Shown: positions 24,973 to 37,108, numbered from the stretch's first letter. The stretch: 64,000 nt of DNA from Periplaneta americana (GCF_040183065.1 NC_091119.1:67210892-67274891), one strand, 5' to 3'. Notes: a model not told the origin generated them from the sequence alone. Numbers and translations: made by a program.

Positions 24973-24999
24973 GGTATACAGTAACATTATTATTGCTAC

Positions 25000-26600
25000 T
25001 ATCATAGTATTATCATTATATTTTTACAATTAACAATTAAAAGACTGTCTAAACACAAATAACATAAACAATTAATGGCATAGATTGACAAAATATAAAT
25101 GTATCGTGTTTACTAGTATACGTAATTATACTCATTCCAAAAAAGCTGTTCTATTTTGCCATTATTGCTGTTGAAGTGAATACTGCATGTTGGCGATATT
25201 GTGGCGAACTAATCACTACATAAGTTCTGCAATAAAAACCAATAAATATAAATTCTTCAAGAACCACCGAGATCATGACATCAATTTCAAGTTTATATTT
25301 TGGAGTTAAGGAAGTCCACATATTTGTTACGAACAGTGCCTTAGTGATCGACATGACTGCCAGATGTTACGACATCCGCTCTAATAGCTTTTACGTGGGG
25401 ATTTGTTTTCTTGGACTGTGTTAATCTCAGCGCAACTTTTCCCATTCAATTTAGAGGGTGATTTTGTTCTGTTCTGTCATTGTAAGTTGTAAGTGTTCAA
25501 TATGCCTAAATTAAAGACGAAAAGTTGGAGTCATCTGTAGTGTTGTAGAAGTAGTTACAAATCTAAATCCTCAAAGATTTGCCGGCCTCAAGACTGTTCC
25601 CGGAACAAGAAGTGTTCACTGTGTGGTTCCAGTTAATGGAAAGTTAGCAATAAAACCCTATTCTGCTTCACCAGAAGTACCGAAACTAGTTGAAATCAGA
25701 CGTGTGATGCACACCTGTTGTCAACATGGAGACGTTTTTCGCAGTGGCCAGCAGCAGTGACGGCACATGACGCAGCGGCATAGATCACCCTTTATGCGGT
25801 GAGTTATTTTAATTTATAACTTCCTTATGTTTGAAGACCCCATTATGAAAATTTGACAGACTAATGAAAATGCTCTGTAAATTATCATATATTTTTTTTT
25901 ATGTGAATTGAAATATTCGATTTAATGTAATGGCGTTTTCTAAAATGTATTTTTAAATTTCTTTAAACACAAATTTCAGAGCTGCACTGAATTATAGTAT
26001 CTTAATAACCTCTTTTTTAAGCTATCTAAAGATATCTTTAAAAAAATTTTTGTAATTATTCTTATGGTCAGAAAACACATTGAAAATATGCCTATGTGCT
26101 CAAATCAAATTATTTTAACTGTCCATAACATTTAAACGGTAGGTGCCGCAAACATAATTTTGTACATGATTAATATATATAACATAAAGAGTTGAATGTG
26201 CAATTTTTAACAAATTTGGAGATATCATTGTTTTGCGTCATACTGTTTTGCATGGAATTACCCATTTATATTTGAAGAAAAATAATGAACTGTCTCTTCA
26301 AAGCTTTCTATTTCTAGAGGAAGTCTCAGCAATAAGTACATTTCAAATATATCTTTTCTTGTGAATGATTAAGACAGGCACCGGGATATTCAACGACATT
26401 TTGCTTACAATTCATGAGAGACACTGAGAATTCTGTTGTGAAATAAGAGCCACTTCCTCTAAAGATGCCAAAAGTTGCTTAATTATGGTAGAATAAATGT
26501 TTCTACTTTCCTGTAGTTCAGTTTTTTTATTACTTCGATATCAATGGAAGACTCGACTGCAGTTACGTCCTCACCTTCAGTTTGATTATGGAATCATGAT
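25000..26600. other. No gene recognised
   Basis: AT-rich sequence inside the presumed hAT element. A short start (MPKLKTKSWS at about 25503) is followed by stops. Confidence 0.3.
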
Positions 26601-26858
26601 TAGTTTAGTTGATTATTTAACGACGCTGTATCAACTACGAGATTCTTTAGCGTCGATGAGATTGGTGATAGCGACATGGTATTTGGCGAGATGAGGCCGA
26701 GGATTCGCCATAGATTACCTGGAATTCATCTTATGGTTGGGGAAAACCTCGGAAAAAACCCAACCAGGTGATCAGCCCAAGCGGGGATCGAACCTGCGCC
26801 CGAGCGCAACTTCAGACCGGCAGGCAAGCACCTTAACCGACTGAGCCACGCTGGTGGC
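26601..26858 (-). mobile_element. tRNA-derived SINE with 14-bp target duplication
   Basis: On the minus strand: gccaccagcgtggctcagtc (A-box region), ttaaggtgcttgcctgccgg, then gcaggttcgatccccgcttg (B box), a body with ggttgggttttttccgaggt, and a 3' part ending in gttaaataatc. Flanked by an exact 14-bp duplication tatggaatcatgat (26587-26600, 26859-26872). A sister copy lies on the plus strand at 56191-56437. Confidence 0.95.
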
Positions 26859-26916
26859 TATGGAATCATGATAATGTGGCAAAGTTGCATTAACAAAATT
26901 CGTCCACAGCAATGTG

Positions 26917-26948
26917 CAAGGATCATTAAGTGCAAGGATCATTAAATC
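26917..26948. repeat. 16-bp tandem duplication
   Basis: gtgcaaggatcattaa occurs twice head to tail. Confidence 0.9.
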
Positions 26949-27072
26949 ATACCAATAATTAACAATGACAATCCGGGGATATGTGGGAAAAAAATATTAA
27001 ATCCAGGAACAGAAAGCAAAATTCTGGGATTGTCCTCAGGAAACGAGAACATCTGGCAACCTTAACATGTAG

Positions 27073-27993
27073 GAAAAATATATCAGAAGTTATTTTTCTA
27101 TTCTGCATCACATATTGAAATTTGATGAACTTAGAATTAAATTTGACTAAAACTAAGGCTGCCCAAAAATACTAAAAAGTAATAATTGAAAATGTATTAT
27201 TAAAAAACTAGGAAAGCAATTACTTTCAAGTATTCAGTACAATGTCAATGGGAACATACTGCGAAAATTTGGTTGAAATCTGTAAAACAGAAAAAAAAAA
27301 GTTTTGAAAATTACCAGTGTCTCCCCTTAATAAGTTGCAGCTTGTTTGAGACTCTGAAACAGAACATTTTTTGTCTATGCATTCTTGAACGCAGCGTGTG
27401 ATTCACCTAAATTACGGTAGTATCTGTTATGTGTCTTCAGGGGTGTGATGCTCAAATCATCACTTTGTTTCAGTGGTAGTAAACTTGCTCCTCATATCAA
27501 TTTACAAGACAAGCGCCATCAGCACCAAACGTAAACGTCAACAAACCGAAGTTCGAGAATTTTTCTCTCTTATTTTAATTGGTCTGTGTCTGAAAGAAAG
27601 GATAAAGGTCTAATAAGCTTAATATTTTAATTTCTTACGTATGTAGTTGATACAGCTTCACGAGAGGACTAGTTATTAAGTACAGACCCAGAAACAAAAT
27701 TTGGGCCACCTAATTTTACTAAGTTCCAGATACAACGCATTGCGCATGTGCAGTAAACAAGAGCACCTAAATGTTTGCTACTTGTGGACAGTCTTGCGAA
27801 ACTTGTTGCCTACATAGAGGAGAACTGCTACCATGACTGCTCATTGTTTAATTCGGTATCTGTATATACAGGTAACTGTCCGTTTTAGGATTGCCATGCT
27901 CAAAAGATGAGCTGAGTACATATTAATCCGCAGAACGAGATGCGACAAGACGAAATGAGAATATGCGATCTGTCTTCACACTCTAATGCTATT
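27073..27993. other. No feature recognised
   Basis: No coding motif or repeat boundary seen. Confidence 0.3.
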
Positions 27994-28119
27994 TGTTCAT
28001 ACAGCGTTTTCGACAGTTTGCAACTGTCATGAGCATGCACACTTGGCATTTACGAACAGAAAAGTCAATGTGCACATGCTCATGACAGTTGGAAACTGTC
28101 GGAAACTGTTGTACGAACA
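27994..28119. mobile_element. 126-bp fold-back element
   Basis: Arms of about 49 bp: tgttcatacagcgttttcga at the left is mirrored by the right end (...gttgtacgaaca). Both arms contain caactgtcatgagcatg. Loop about 27 bp. Looks like a very short MITE or stem-loop repeat; no clear target duplication. Confidence 0.8.
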
Positions 28120-28134
28120 GACCTTATCTATGAG

Positions 28135-28741
28135 TATTTATTTACTGTAGCTAACTGCGCGTTTTCTCTACAAAATTTATTCAGAATTCCTTGATTTAAC
28201 TTAGGGAATATGTACAAACTACTAAAATTGAGTGGAAAGCAGTAACAAACAAGTCTAACGCCTGCAAAGGATAAAATATAGTGGAACACTATCTCCACCA
28301 TCACTATACATGACGAAACATGGTTAATCCACATGCCGTTAAAATACAATAATTATGATAAATTCTGCCAGATGTTCACTGTAGTGCGTACAAAAATCAT
28401 TTCTGCCCTCTTCCCTTTTCTCACACTACCAGTAATGAGTTTACGACAATGAAATAACTTCAAATTCCAATTTTATGTCCGTAAATATTACTAGTTGAAG
28501 GTTATGTTTTGTTAGATGAGGATATAGTTAAGTTACGTAAGTACGAGGAATGTGACAAGGTTAGAGTGGGTTAGATGAGGGAATAGCTAAGTGACAGAAA
28601 ATCGAGGACTCTGGCAAGGTTAGAGTTGTTTATTACTGCTTTCCACTCAATTTTAATAGTTTGACATATTCCTCAAGTCAAATCAATGAGTTCTGAATAG
28701 ATTTTGTCGAGAAAACGCGACGTCAGCTGCAGTAAATAATA
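28135..28741. mobile_element. About 607-bp fold-back element with 120-bp arms
   Basis: The left arm (28135-28258) and right arm (28618-28741) are inverted copies. Shared stretches include gcagtaacaaac/gtttattactgc, ccactcaatttta and gagaaaacgcg. The centre has a roughly 58-bp tandem duplication (28511-28568 and 28569-28626, each starting gttagatgagg and ending caaggttagagt). No coding content. The long arms suggest a foldback-type or mariner-derived non-autonomous element. Confidence 0.8.
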
Positions 28742-29640
28742 ATAAATGTGAAGATTTGAATATGTTTGCATGCTTTAATCCTTAGTTCAAAATCATATGC
28801 TACTGTTATTTACATGTGTTTCAAAAGATTTACAATCAAACGATAGGATTTTATAGTGCATATTTTCGTTGTTTGTACATATAAATACATATTTGTTGGT
28901 TTTTATCAATCGGTCCTCAAAATAATGTAAAAAAAATAGAAAATTGCAATGTGAAATTGAGGCAGTGTAGCCAATTTTCAATTTTATTAAACTTATTGCA
29001 ATCTGACAAAACACAAATGGTGCCACCACAGGGAACAAGAACTGTTATTAAGCTCATTGTTCTGGACATATATAAAGTTGTACCCACCGCCTTTGGTGCA
29101 CTTTGAATATCTCTAACTCGTTTACGCTTCTCAACACTATCGACATCTATGAGCCATACTGGTGTAGAGTAGGGACGAGACTACCCTCCCATTGCCCCCC
29201 CCCCCAAAAAAAAAGGAGAGAGAGAGAGAGAATGAAAAGAAGAAACCTTTCAGTTTTTTATTTCCCTATTCTTATAAAAACATTATTTTCGACAACAGAA
29301 AATCTTACTGAAAATTTGGAAAAATATGTAGCCTAGTTTATTGCTTCTCCAATTTCACAGATCTTGACGTTTCTTGTGTACAATAGCATAACTTTATCGC
29401 CTTATTTGTAAATGTATAATGTAGTTGTTCACTCCAATTTCAATGCAAATTTAAAAAAGTATAAGAGATAATATTCTGTATGTATTAATTACGCGAACGG
29501 TAAATTAAAGTAAACTGTTTAAAATAGAATAGTGCATATTTTATTGTTTTTAATGCCTGTATTCAGATTTTTAAGTGCATGCATGCATGCATATTTTGCC
29601 ACTTTTTAATGCATATCCTTCGACTCTATAATAATTACGG
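28742..29640. other. No gene; GA-rich simple repeat
   Basis: A C/A run then (GA)n at 29197-29231 and an (atgc)n run at 29576-29591. Short open frames lack motifs. Confidence 0.35.
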
Positions 29641-30069
29641 TACCATCAAACAGGGATACTTTGACCAATTTTTGAAGAAAATTAAAAAGTTCAGAGAATT
29701 CTGGAGATTCTTATTCCATATTTTAGTCTTTATGTTGGGCATATGGTTGTTATAACTAAAGGTAATACTGTATTTCATTCTGAAACTCTCATGAGCAGTC
29801 ATTCTGGTATTTATGACCTGGTCAAAGTATCCTTTCATTTGGGACTCATTGACCATCTAAAAACTTATTTCAAGAAAGAGAATAAAAATGGGTTATCTGG
29901 GAAATATATTACATTATCAATGCATTTTAACAAGTAAAACATTATGACACATACTATCAAGACTCAAAATTACAATATTATTACATAAATCATGCAACAT
30001 ATTCAATATTAATAATATCAGAACAAAAATGCAAAAAATAAAAAAAGGATAAAATTTAACTGACAAGTT

Positions 30070-31500
30070 TAGGCCCTTATAATGTCCATGACATAATGTT
30101 ATTAAGTTTTGATTCAGTTAAGATTGTACTGTTCAGTCTTCTCTGGAATAAATTGGAAAACTCACTTAAGATGATTAGGGTTATGCAGTCGCCGTTCCAC
30201 CTGAGTAAGATCAATGGTAGCATTGTCTGCTTTAAAGAAGCAATGTCACATTTCTTGAATTCATTAATGATGTCAGAAACACCATCTTGATACACGTTTT
30301 CGTGGAGGGATTTCAGCAATTAGGAAAAAATTTCTTTTGACAGTATCTGGGATCTTTTCTGATTGGATCCTTTCCATTGATGTAATGTTTTCCGCCAATA
30401 TTTAAGTGGTGCATAAAAGGAAATTCCAGATGCTGAGTTATATGCGTAGTGTTTAGGGCAGTGGTCGTCAGCACAGAGCACCCTGGGGCTAGCTTCTCTT
30501 ACCCATGGACAACACAGTGCACCATGGTGCACTCGTAGCTACTAGTGGGTATGCTCTCTACCTCTTCCTGCTGCACAACGGGGCACATGGGACGGCTTCG
30601 CTTACCCTTTGTACATTTTAGCGAGTGCTGACGACCACTGGTTTAGGGGAATACAAACGAAACAAAACATTATTTGTTTCTGCCAGTGATATTGTATCAG
30701 GAGTGAAATGGCCTGACAAATTATCTCCAATGAGAACAATTCGCCCATCAAAGTTTCTGGTGTGTGGCAGGATCAAATTCTTAAACTAATCCTTAAATAC
30801 TACGGAATCAAACCAACCACTCAGATTCCTATTAGGCCTGTATCTTGTGAATGGTGGACCTCCTTCCATCCAAGTCTGCCATAGGTGCCCTGACTTATAG
30901 ACAACATAAGGTAGTAACAGCTTGTCTGCAGCAGAGGTACAGTAGCCTATATCAGAGATATACTGGTCGTGGACGATTCTTTTATGCGTTCTGCATATTT
31001 GACTCCTCATTTGAAGATGCATCTTTCACAGCAGGGTCGTGTGCAAGATTTGTTTCATCATAATTGAATATTCTCTCTGGAGGCACACTAACAAGCTCTT
31101 CACTAGTATTATTTTCGTGTAGGATTTCCTGCAGATGGTTGAAATATCAGTCATGACTTAAGGTGTTACAGCAACTTTCGATTTCTTCAGATTTTAGCAG
31201 AAGCTTTGTGATAAGTCCCTTTTGTGTTTCTGAAGAAAGCGCCATGCCCACTCACTGCTTGGAAAGTTATGCCCAAACTGAGGAATGGTTCGACCACAGT
31301 TATCAAGGTACATTTTTGCAAGATATCGCAAGCCTTGATTGTCAAAAGGAAATCCCACTGAGCGACAGTAAGCATATGACAAGCCATGGATCTCTCTTCT
31401 ATTTAAAAAAATACCAGAGGGCATCCAACTGTGCCTCCATCCTTTTTTATTTCGTTGATGAGAATCGCTTTGGCAATTTTATAGTATTTTGATGCTTTTG
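30070..31500 (-). pseudogene. Jerky/CENP-B-like DDE transposase relic
   Basis: Minus-strand order: a helix-turn-helix region (GLSYAYCRSVGFPFDNQGLR, GHNFPSSEWAWRFLQKHKRD; 31194-31424), then the DDE core: KLLLPYVVYKSGHLWQTWME and GGPPFTRY..NLSGWFDSVVFKD (30786-31022), VLIGDNLSGHF at about 30725-30760, then FRLYSPK. After the MITE, SFYAPLKYWRKTLHQWK (30345-30440). The motif order LPP.VVYK, GWFD, IGDN.SxH, and F.aPLK.YWR is that of Tigger/jerky DDE_1 proteins. Reading across the MITE with one 8-bp duplication removed keeps the frame. Other stops and shifts (around 31030-31190 and 30070-30320) disable it. Confidence 0.85.
30459..30640 (+). mobile_element. 182-bp hAT-type MITE, copy 2
   Basis: Ends cagtggtcgtcagcac and gtgctgacgaccactg are perfect inverted repeats. 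The 8-bp duplication gtttaggg lies at 30451-30458 and 30641-30648. Inserted into the jerky-like transposase gene. Confidence 0.95.
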
Positions 31501-32215
31501 TGATTGACATGTGACCTGGAAAAGATGAAGGGAACATAGCTTTGAATAAATATATATAATGTTCTTATAAAATATTTATTTAACATGGTCAGTCTCACTT
31601 TTTCAGTTTGTTATAATAGGTTTACCTTTATTAATATCTGAGATTGTAGCATCAAGATTTTCTTGTGTATACTGTGCATAACTGCGAGACGCAGGGGCCA
31701 GGTTTAAATTTGTGTCCGTCCCATATTAATATATTAACCTAGAAGAAGAAAGAAATAATACATTAGATATAACTTTGACCGATAGGGATACCTTGACCAC
31801 CCAGTCAAAGTAGCCACATAACCTTAAAAAATGTACATGCTTAAGTTTAATTTAAAAATAACAGTTAGTGAAAAATTGTATATAAAATTTACATCTAGCT
31901 GAGGGAAAGCAATAATTTCTGTACTTACCTGACACAAATACACAGCTGGATGACTTCTTGTTTCTTGGCGACAGATGGATTTTTTTCATATAATATTTTT
32001 CATGCCTGAATCGTATGCCACATGGTTCACTACAAGTGACATCTGTGTGAAGATCAATAGTTGCTGTGTTCTGCCATCTAGAAGATTATACTAAAACTTC
32101 TACAGCAAAAAAAGTCAGCTACATTGGTTTTCAAGGATATAGCATATGCCTAAAAACATTATATGGATTTTGATCAAAGTTTCCCTGATAGACAAAGTAT
32201 CCCCATTTGACTGTA

Positions 32216-32520
32216 CCCATCGAAGTCAATGACACTGCTACCTATCAATGCCCACAATCCATCCCTGCGATATGACGTGAGTTACCTCCTACAGCAGTTA
32301 TGATTATGCATATATTTTCTACTTTCCCCAGGAGTTCAAAAATGCCTTTGCGTTATAATTTCATTGCTGTATACCACAGGTATTAATGAACAGCATGTGG
32401 AACTTGGTTGGTCTCGAAGTCGTGACCTCATGTCTGATCTCTCTGTAAAAGACGTGCAGTGTGAGCCATTCGTTGTCACATTTGAGAAATATTTTCATTT
32501 TTTTCCTGTACGATTGTTAT
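32216..32520. other. No feature recognised
   Basis: Between the Tigger element and the next LINE; no motif. Confidence 0.3.
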
Positions 32521-32524
32521 AGTG

Positions 32525-33512
32525 AGTCCTTATAGGCCAGTTTCTGTCAGATGCTTTTCCAATTCACTGCCAGCTAAAGCAAGGAGATGCAACATCACTT
32601 TTACTTTTTGACTTTGTTCTAGAATATACCATTAGAAATGTCCAGGATAACAGAAAGGGTTTGGAAATGAATGGGTTACATCAGCTGCTTGTCTATGCAG
32701 ATGACGTGAATATGTTAGGAGAAAATTCACAAATTATTAGGGAAAACACGGGAATTTTACTTGAAGCAAGTAGAGAGATAGGTTTGGAAGTAAATCCGGA
32801 AAAGACAAAGTATATGATTATATCTCGTGACCAGAACATAGTACGAAATGGATATAAAAATTGGAAATTTATCCTTTGAAGAAGTGGAAAAATTCAAATA
32901 TCTTGGAGCAATAGTAACAAATATGACACTGAAAGGGAATGAAACGCAGAATAAATATGGGAAATGCCTGTTATTATTGGGTTGAGAAGTTTTTGTCATT
33001 CAGTCTGCTCTCAAAAAACTTTGAAATTAAAATTTATGAAACAGTTATATCACTGGTTCTTCTGTATAGTTGTGAAACTTGGACTCTCGCTTTGAGAGAG
33101 GAACATAGGTTAATGGTATTTGAGAATAAAGTTCTTAGGAAAATATTTGGGTCTAAGGGGAATAAAGTTAGAGGAGAATGGAGAAAGTTACACAACATAG
33201 AACTGCACGCATTGTATTATTTACCTGGCATAATTCGGAACATTAAATCCAGACGTCTGAAATGGGCAGGACATGTAGCATGTATGGGCGAATCCAGAAA
33301 TGCATATAGAGAGTTAATTGGGAGGCCGCAGGGAAAAAGACCTTTGGAGAGGCCTAGATGTAGATGGGAGGATAATATTAAAATGTATTTCAGGGAGGTG
33401 GAATACGATGGTAGAAACAGGATTAATCTAGGTCAGGAGGGACCGATGGCAGGTTTATGTGAGGGTGGCAATGAACCTCCGGGTTCTCTAAAAACCATAA
33501 GTAAGTACGATT
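32525..33512 (+). pseudogene. RTE-like LINE, reverse transcriptase to 3' end (copy C)
   Basis: Begins in reverse transcriptase ([18 protein letters not shown]-like at 32545-32610) and contains the intact catalytic box [20 protein letters not shown] (32682-32735). A frameshift near 32870-32935 separates it from the C-terminal frame 32939-33544: YSCETWTLALREEHRL, KWAGHVACMGESRNAYRELI, GRPQGKRPLERPRCRWEDNI. The best-preserved RTE-like copy in the window. The 3' end is gaacctccgggttctc then taagtaagt. Confidence 0.9.
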
Positions 33513-33679
33513 GTTATAGTACGATACTGAATTTGAGACACTGAAAAAGCCACATCATTGCATGTGGATTACTGAATTTGAAATCTACCGCAAGATAATT
33601 TTTGTAAACACATGAAATGATGGCCTCGATGATAGAATGATTATGAAGTACCAGGAAAGGTCTTAAACCTAAGCCTAAC

Positions 33680-33800
33680 CTAATTGCCAAACCATGAATG
33701 AACACAGGAACATTCCCCTTTAAGGAAAAATTCCTGTGTTCTAACAGGGAATCGAAACCGTGACCTCATGAAGTGTAGTCAGAATTGCCGACCACCAGAG
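33680..33800 (-). mobile_element. SINE-like fragment with tRNA B box
   Basis: The minus strand contains gaggtcacggtttcgattccctgtt, a B-box-like sequence preceded by a variable tRNA-like segment. Different from the other SINEs here. Ends uncertain. Confidence 0.45.
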
Positions 33801-34666
33801 TAGGCTGGTCTCTGTTTTATTATTTTCTGTTATATTCAACATCTATTTTCACGAGGCCGTGGAAAAAACAACACGAAATTACATAACATTGTTGATACAT
33901 TATGAAGGCCAAACTCTAGACAATTCATGCAATGAATATCTTTATGCAGTCCATGAGCATATTATGAGTTTCTCGATAAGAAGGCTGTGTTTTATCCAAC
34001 TGTTCTTGAAACCACAAGGATTGCCATCAAAATAATTGAAAACTTAATATTGAATCATCAATAGTACTATTGCGAAATATTGACTATCAAAATTATGCAA
34101 TAAAACAAGAATTGGTGTGAAAAAACTCATACAAAACCTAATATAAGTGACAAGAATTAACTGGAAAAACGAAAGAAAATGATATTTTTATCCCACGCAT
34201 TCTTATGATACCCATTTACATGCCTTTCGATTTTATGCAAGTTCAATTTCAGTGCGACTAGCATTTCGTAATGAGCATATTGAAATAAAGTTCAAGGACA
34301 GTTACTCAAGTTGCAGACATGCACTTAGAAACTCCGTGTTTTTCACATTGTCATTTATGTAATTGAATGGTTTTTTTTAGAAACTCCATAAGTAAAAAAA
34401 AAAAAAATGAGTTTATTACTAATTCCTGTTCTATAGGGGTAGGTGCACAATTTTGTATAAAAATACCACAAGTCAAACGGTATTTCTGTTATGACATGTG
34501 CGCTTGAAAATAATTAGGTTTCGTGGAGAAGGCCCAAAAGTCAGTGACAAGGCTGACACAGAATGAACAAAACTATAGCCTACGCTGTTGTGTTTGGTAA
34601 ATTAATTATTTTGTGTCGGAATTTTGGATTTGTTAGAATAATGTTATTCTCTTTTGTGTAATATAG
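33801..34666. other. No feature recognised
   Basis: AT-rich; A-runs at 34397-34408. Confidence 0.3.
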
Positions 34667-35226
34667 TACCGTCATTTCCCATAACTATGATCCAAGCGCC
34701 CAACTATGGTTCAAAATGCATTATGTACTACTTAGTCCCCCCAAGAGTTCGGTGTTTGCCATTTGAGGTGCCACTGTGATGGAATTATGTTCCCCATAGA
34801 TGCTTCCATCTACCATTACACGTGGCAATGATATGGATGGTTACAAAGGTCAATGTGCATCGTTGTATTGAACGTGTGAAGACACGAAATCATTCAGTTT
34901 GTGTTTGTCTGTTTTATTAAGCTCTCTTCTGCAGAACTGGTAAGTTATAGAGATATGATTGTTTGTACAATTAAACCTGGCTATATAGTGTTTACTTTCA
35001 CGTAATAATTAGACTGCCAGAGGTTAAGGACTCAGCGTGAAAAATGTTTAACCTCGAGGCTAGAAGTCAGACCTCAACTATGTACCACAATTTTTCCTGG
35101 ACCATAGTTGTATTTCATTTTGAAATATTTGTTTTAATCAAATGTGAACAATGTGATTATTTACTTCTGCAAATACGGTATTTCAGTATATTCTAAAACA
35201 CTATTTAACATTATAGTCCACTAAAT

Positions 35227-35553
35227 AAAGAAGCAGGCTGTTTCAGCATCAATGGTACTAGCACGAATGATGGTCCAGTAAAACGAAAACTCCAGGGTAG
35301 AAGGAAAACAACTGTCCTTGTAAGTGACTATGAGAGCGATGAAATTGAATTGAATACAGATTATGATGTTTCCAGTGTTCTCATCATGCATGAGTCGGAT
35401 GTGGAAAAGAAGACGAAATCTGTTAAATTAATGCTAAAGGCACATAGTTATATGGTAGTTACTTATGAGGAGAAATTGTGGCCAGGGAAAGTTTTGGAAG
35501 TGGAGAACAATGGAGCTGTTGTTTCATGTATGGTAAGAAGCGGCAATTACTGA
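35227..35553 (+). pseudogene. Tigger transposase C-terminal accessory segment
   Basis: The open frame, reading from about 35227 without a clear ATG, gives RRKTTVLVSDYESDE, then SYMVVTYEEKLWPGKVLEVE and VVSCMVRSGNY. 'VxYExxLxPGKVxEVxxxxAxVxCMxxSG' is the pattern of the C-terminal extension on jerky-like proteins in arthropods. The expected KxWKWP... continuation is lost because the Tc1 relic begins at about 35550. The DDE core is absent. Confidence 0.55.
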
Positions 35554-36650
35554 TTATTCCGGGAGACCCGGTTCAGGGAGAAAACGAGTAACTTTGGCTT
35601 ATGACGACCATTTTATTGTCCTAAACACATTAAGAAATCGCCATTCCACAGCTGTTGAGACCAGAAGAGCCCTCCAGAAAATAAGACAAGTTAACGTGAG
35701 TGAGAGAACTGTAAGAAGACGTCAGGATGAATGTGGGCTGAATTCCAGAAGACCAGCTAAAGACTCAGAACTGCTCCTGCAACATCATGTTGAACGATTA
35801 CGTCTTGCTCACAATCATGCTAATTGGAACCTGGAGGAGTGGCGACAAGTGCTCTTCACAGATGAATCGAGATTTAGTTTACAGATGGACGTGAAAGAGT
35901 GTGGAGAAGAGAAGGAGAACGTTTTTTTCCATGTACCTTCAGTTCACGTCTCAGTTTCCAAGGTGAATCAGTACTTGTATGGGGTGGCATTTCGTATGAA
36001 GCTCGCACAGAACTTGTTTTCATTAATGGAGGTGCTTTGACTGCTCCAAGATACATCGAAGAAGGTCTAATTTAACATGTGGTACCATATGCCCCATTTA
36101 TTGGTGAAAAGTTCCTGTTATGCATAACAATGCTCATACTACAAGAATCGTGATGAGTTCCTTCACAATGTTGGATTGAATAGGATGGCGTGGCCAGCAA
36201 GAAGTCCTAATATAAACCCTATTGAACATGTGTGGGGCATGCTAGGGAAATGAGTTAGAAGTCATCTACCTCCTCACAGCAACTTACAGCAGCTCCGAAA
36301 TGTTCTAAGTAAAGAATGGAATAGAATCGACCAGACTGTCATCCAGAATCTGATCGAAGGGTTGAATCGGCGAATGGTAACAGTCATACAGTCATGGGGA
36401 GGCAATACCCGCTATTAGCAACATCTGGATGACCACAAGATCAGTTGAACATTTGGAAGAAAATTAATACAATTAGTAAGTTCTTGCACCTTTTAATTAT
36501 ATCCATTGTTTGGCATTGAAAATAATAATGCAAGTGATAATAAAAAAGGTTTTTCTTTTTTTTCCTGGGAAGCAATGTTTTCTTCATTTCATAATGGGTT
36601 TTCTGATTCTCACCTCATAAAAAAAAATTGAGAAACTTTAGGTGACCCAG
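35550..36650 (+). pseudogene. Tc1-like transposase relic
   Basis: N-terminally truncated. Starts within DYSGRPGSGRKRVT (shifted frame, about 35553), then (35594-36040) YDDHFIVLNTLRNRHSTAVE, SERTVRRR, and FTDESRFSL, which carries the first or second catalytic Asp region of Tc1 proteins. A large in-frame change follows (KECGEEKENVFF). Beyond 36040: TAPRYIEEGLI, YAPFIGEKFLL, then PNINPIEHVWGML at 36207-36240 (the Glu of the DDE triad) and EGLNRRMVTVIQSWGG to the end. Several stops and shifts. A 3' end (tttaggtgacccagttttttt) is seen at about 36640 but no matching left terminus. Confidence 0.88.
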
Positions 36651-37108
36651 TTTTTTTGCCGGTGAGTGTAGTTGTTCATTATTGCAGGAAAATGACTTTC
36701 AGATTTCACTTGTTTACGTGTGTTTATGCAGTGTGTACTAATAAAAAGAATCCATGTACTTTTCATTAGTTTTAATATTTCTGTGCTAGATTTTGTTTCT
36801 ATCTTTAAATTAGAAACTCAGTGTATTAATTTACGAATAATTACAGCTCCAGCTATGGTCCATTCATGCTTGAGAGCATGAATATATGAGTGTACCATAG
36901 TTGGGCAACTCAGAATAGAACTATGTACCAATGCTTATTATTTTTTTAACACTTGTAATTAAATAATTTCAAACACACATGCCAATATTTATTTAATACA
37001 CACTTACAAGAGTCTGAAGCCAAAATTTCACTTAATCTGGATGAGTACTACTGAATATACAAAGAAAAATGTGACAAATGTGGATCATAGTTAGGGGAAA
37101 GTACGGTA

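Larger units (their letters stand above)
23598..27064 (-). mobile_element. Probable hAT element with nested insertions
   Basis: The ends form an imperfect inverted repeat (aaggttaccagat at 23598; atctggcaacctt ending at 27063). Near-matching 8-bp flanks are acatatag (23590-23597) and acatgtag (27065-27072). The C-terminal dimerisation domain lies just inside the left end on the minus strand, as expected for a hAT. The interior holds a MADF-like exon and a SINE and is otherwise unassigned. The boundaries rest on a single mismatched duplication and a short repeat, so treat them as a hypothesis. Confidence 0.45.
29643..32213 (-). mobile_element. pogo/Tigger (jerky-like) element with TA target site
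   Basis: Terminal repeats ccatcaaacagggatacttt (29643) and, inverted, cagtcaaatggggatacttt (ending 32213) match at most positions. TA lies on both sides (29641-29642, 32214-32215), as Tc1/mariner-pogo elements require. Related gggata(c)ttgacc-like motifs recur inside both ends (29822-29833, 31784-31798). The element encodes a jerky-type transposase relic on the minus strand and has received a 182-bp MITE at 30459. Confidence 0.88.
34669..37106 (+). mobile_element. Tigger-type element, TA-flanked, holding a Tc1 relic
   Basis: Terminal repeats ccgtcatttcccataactat (34669) and, inverted, ccgtactttcccctaactat (ending 37106), then shared gatcca. TA lies on both sides (34667-34668, 37107-37108). 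The motif aactatggt/accatagtt recurs at subterminal sites (34716, 35102, 36896 and, less exactly, 36853). The only coding remnant of its own is the accessory domain at 35227-35553. A Tc1 transposase relic is fused behind it. Confidence 0.85.
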
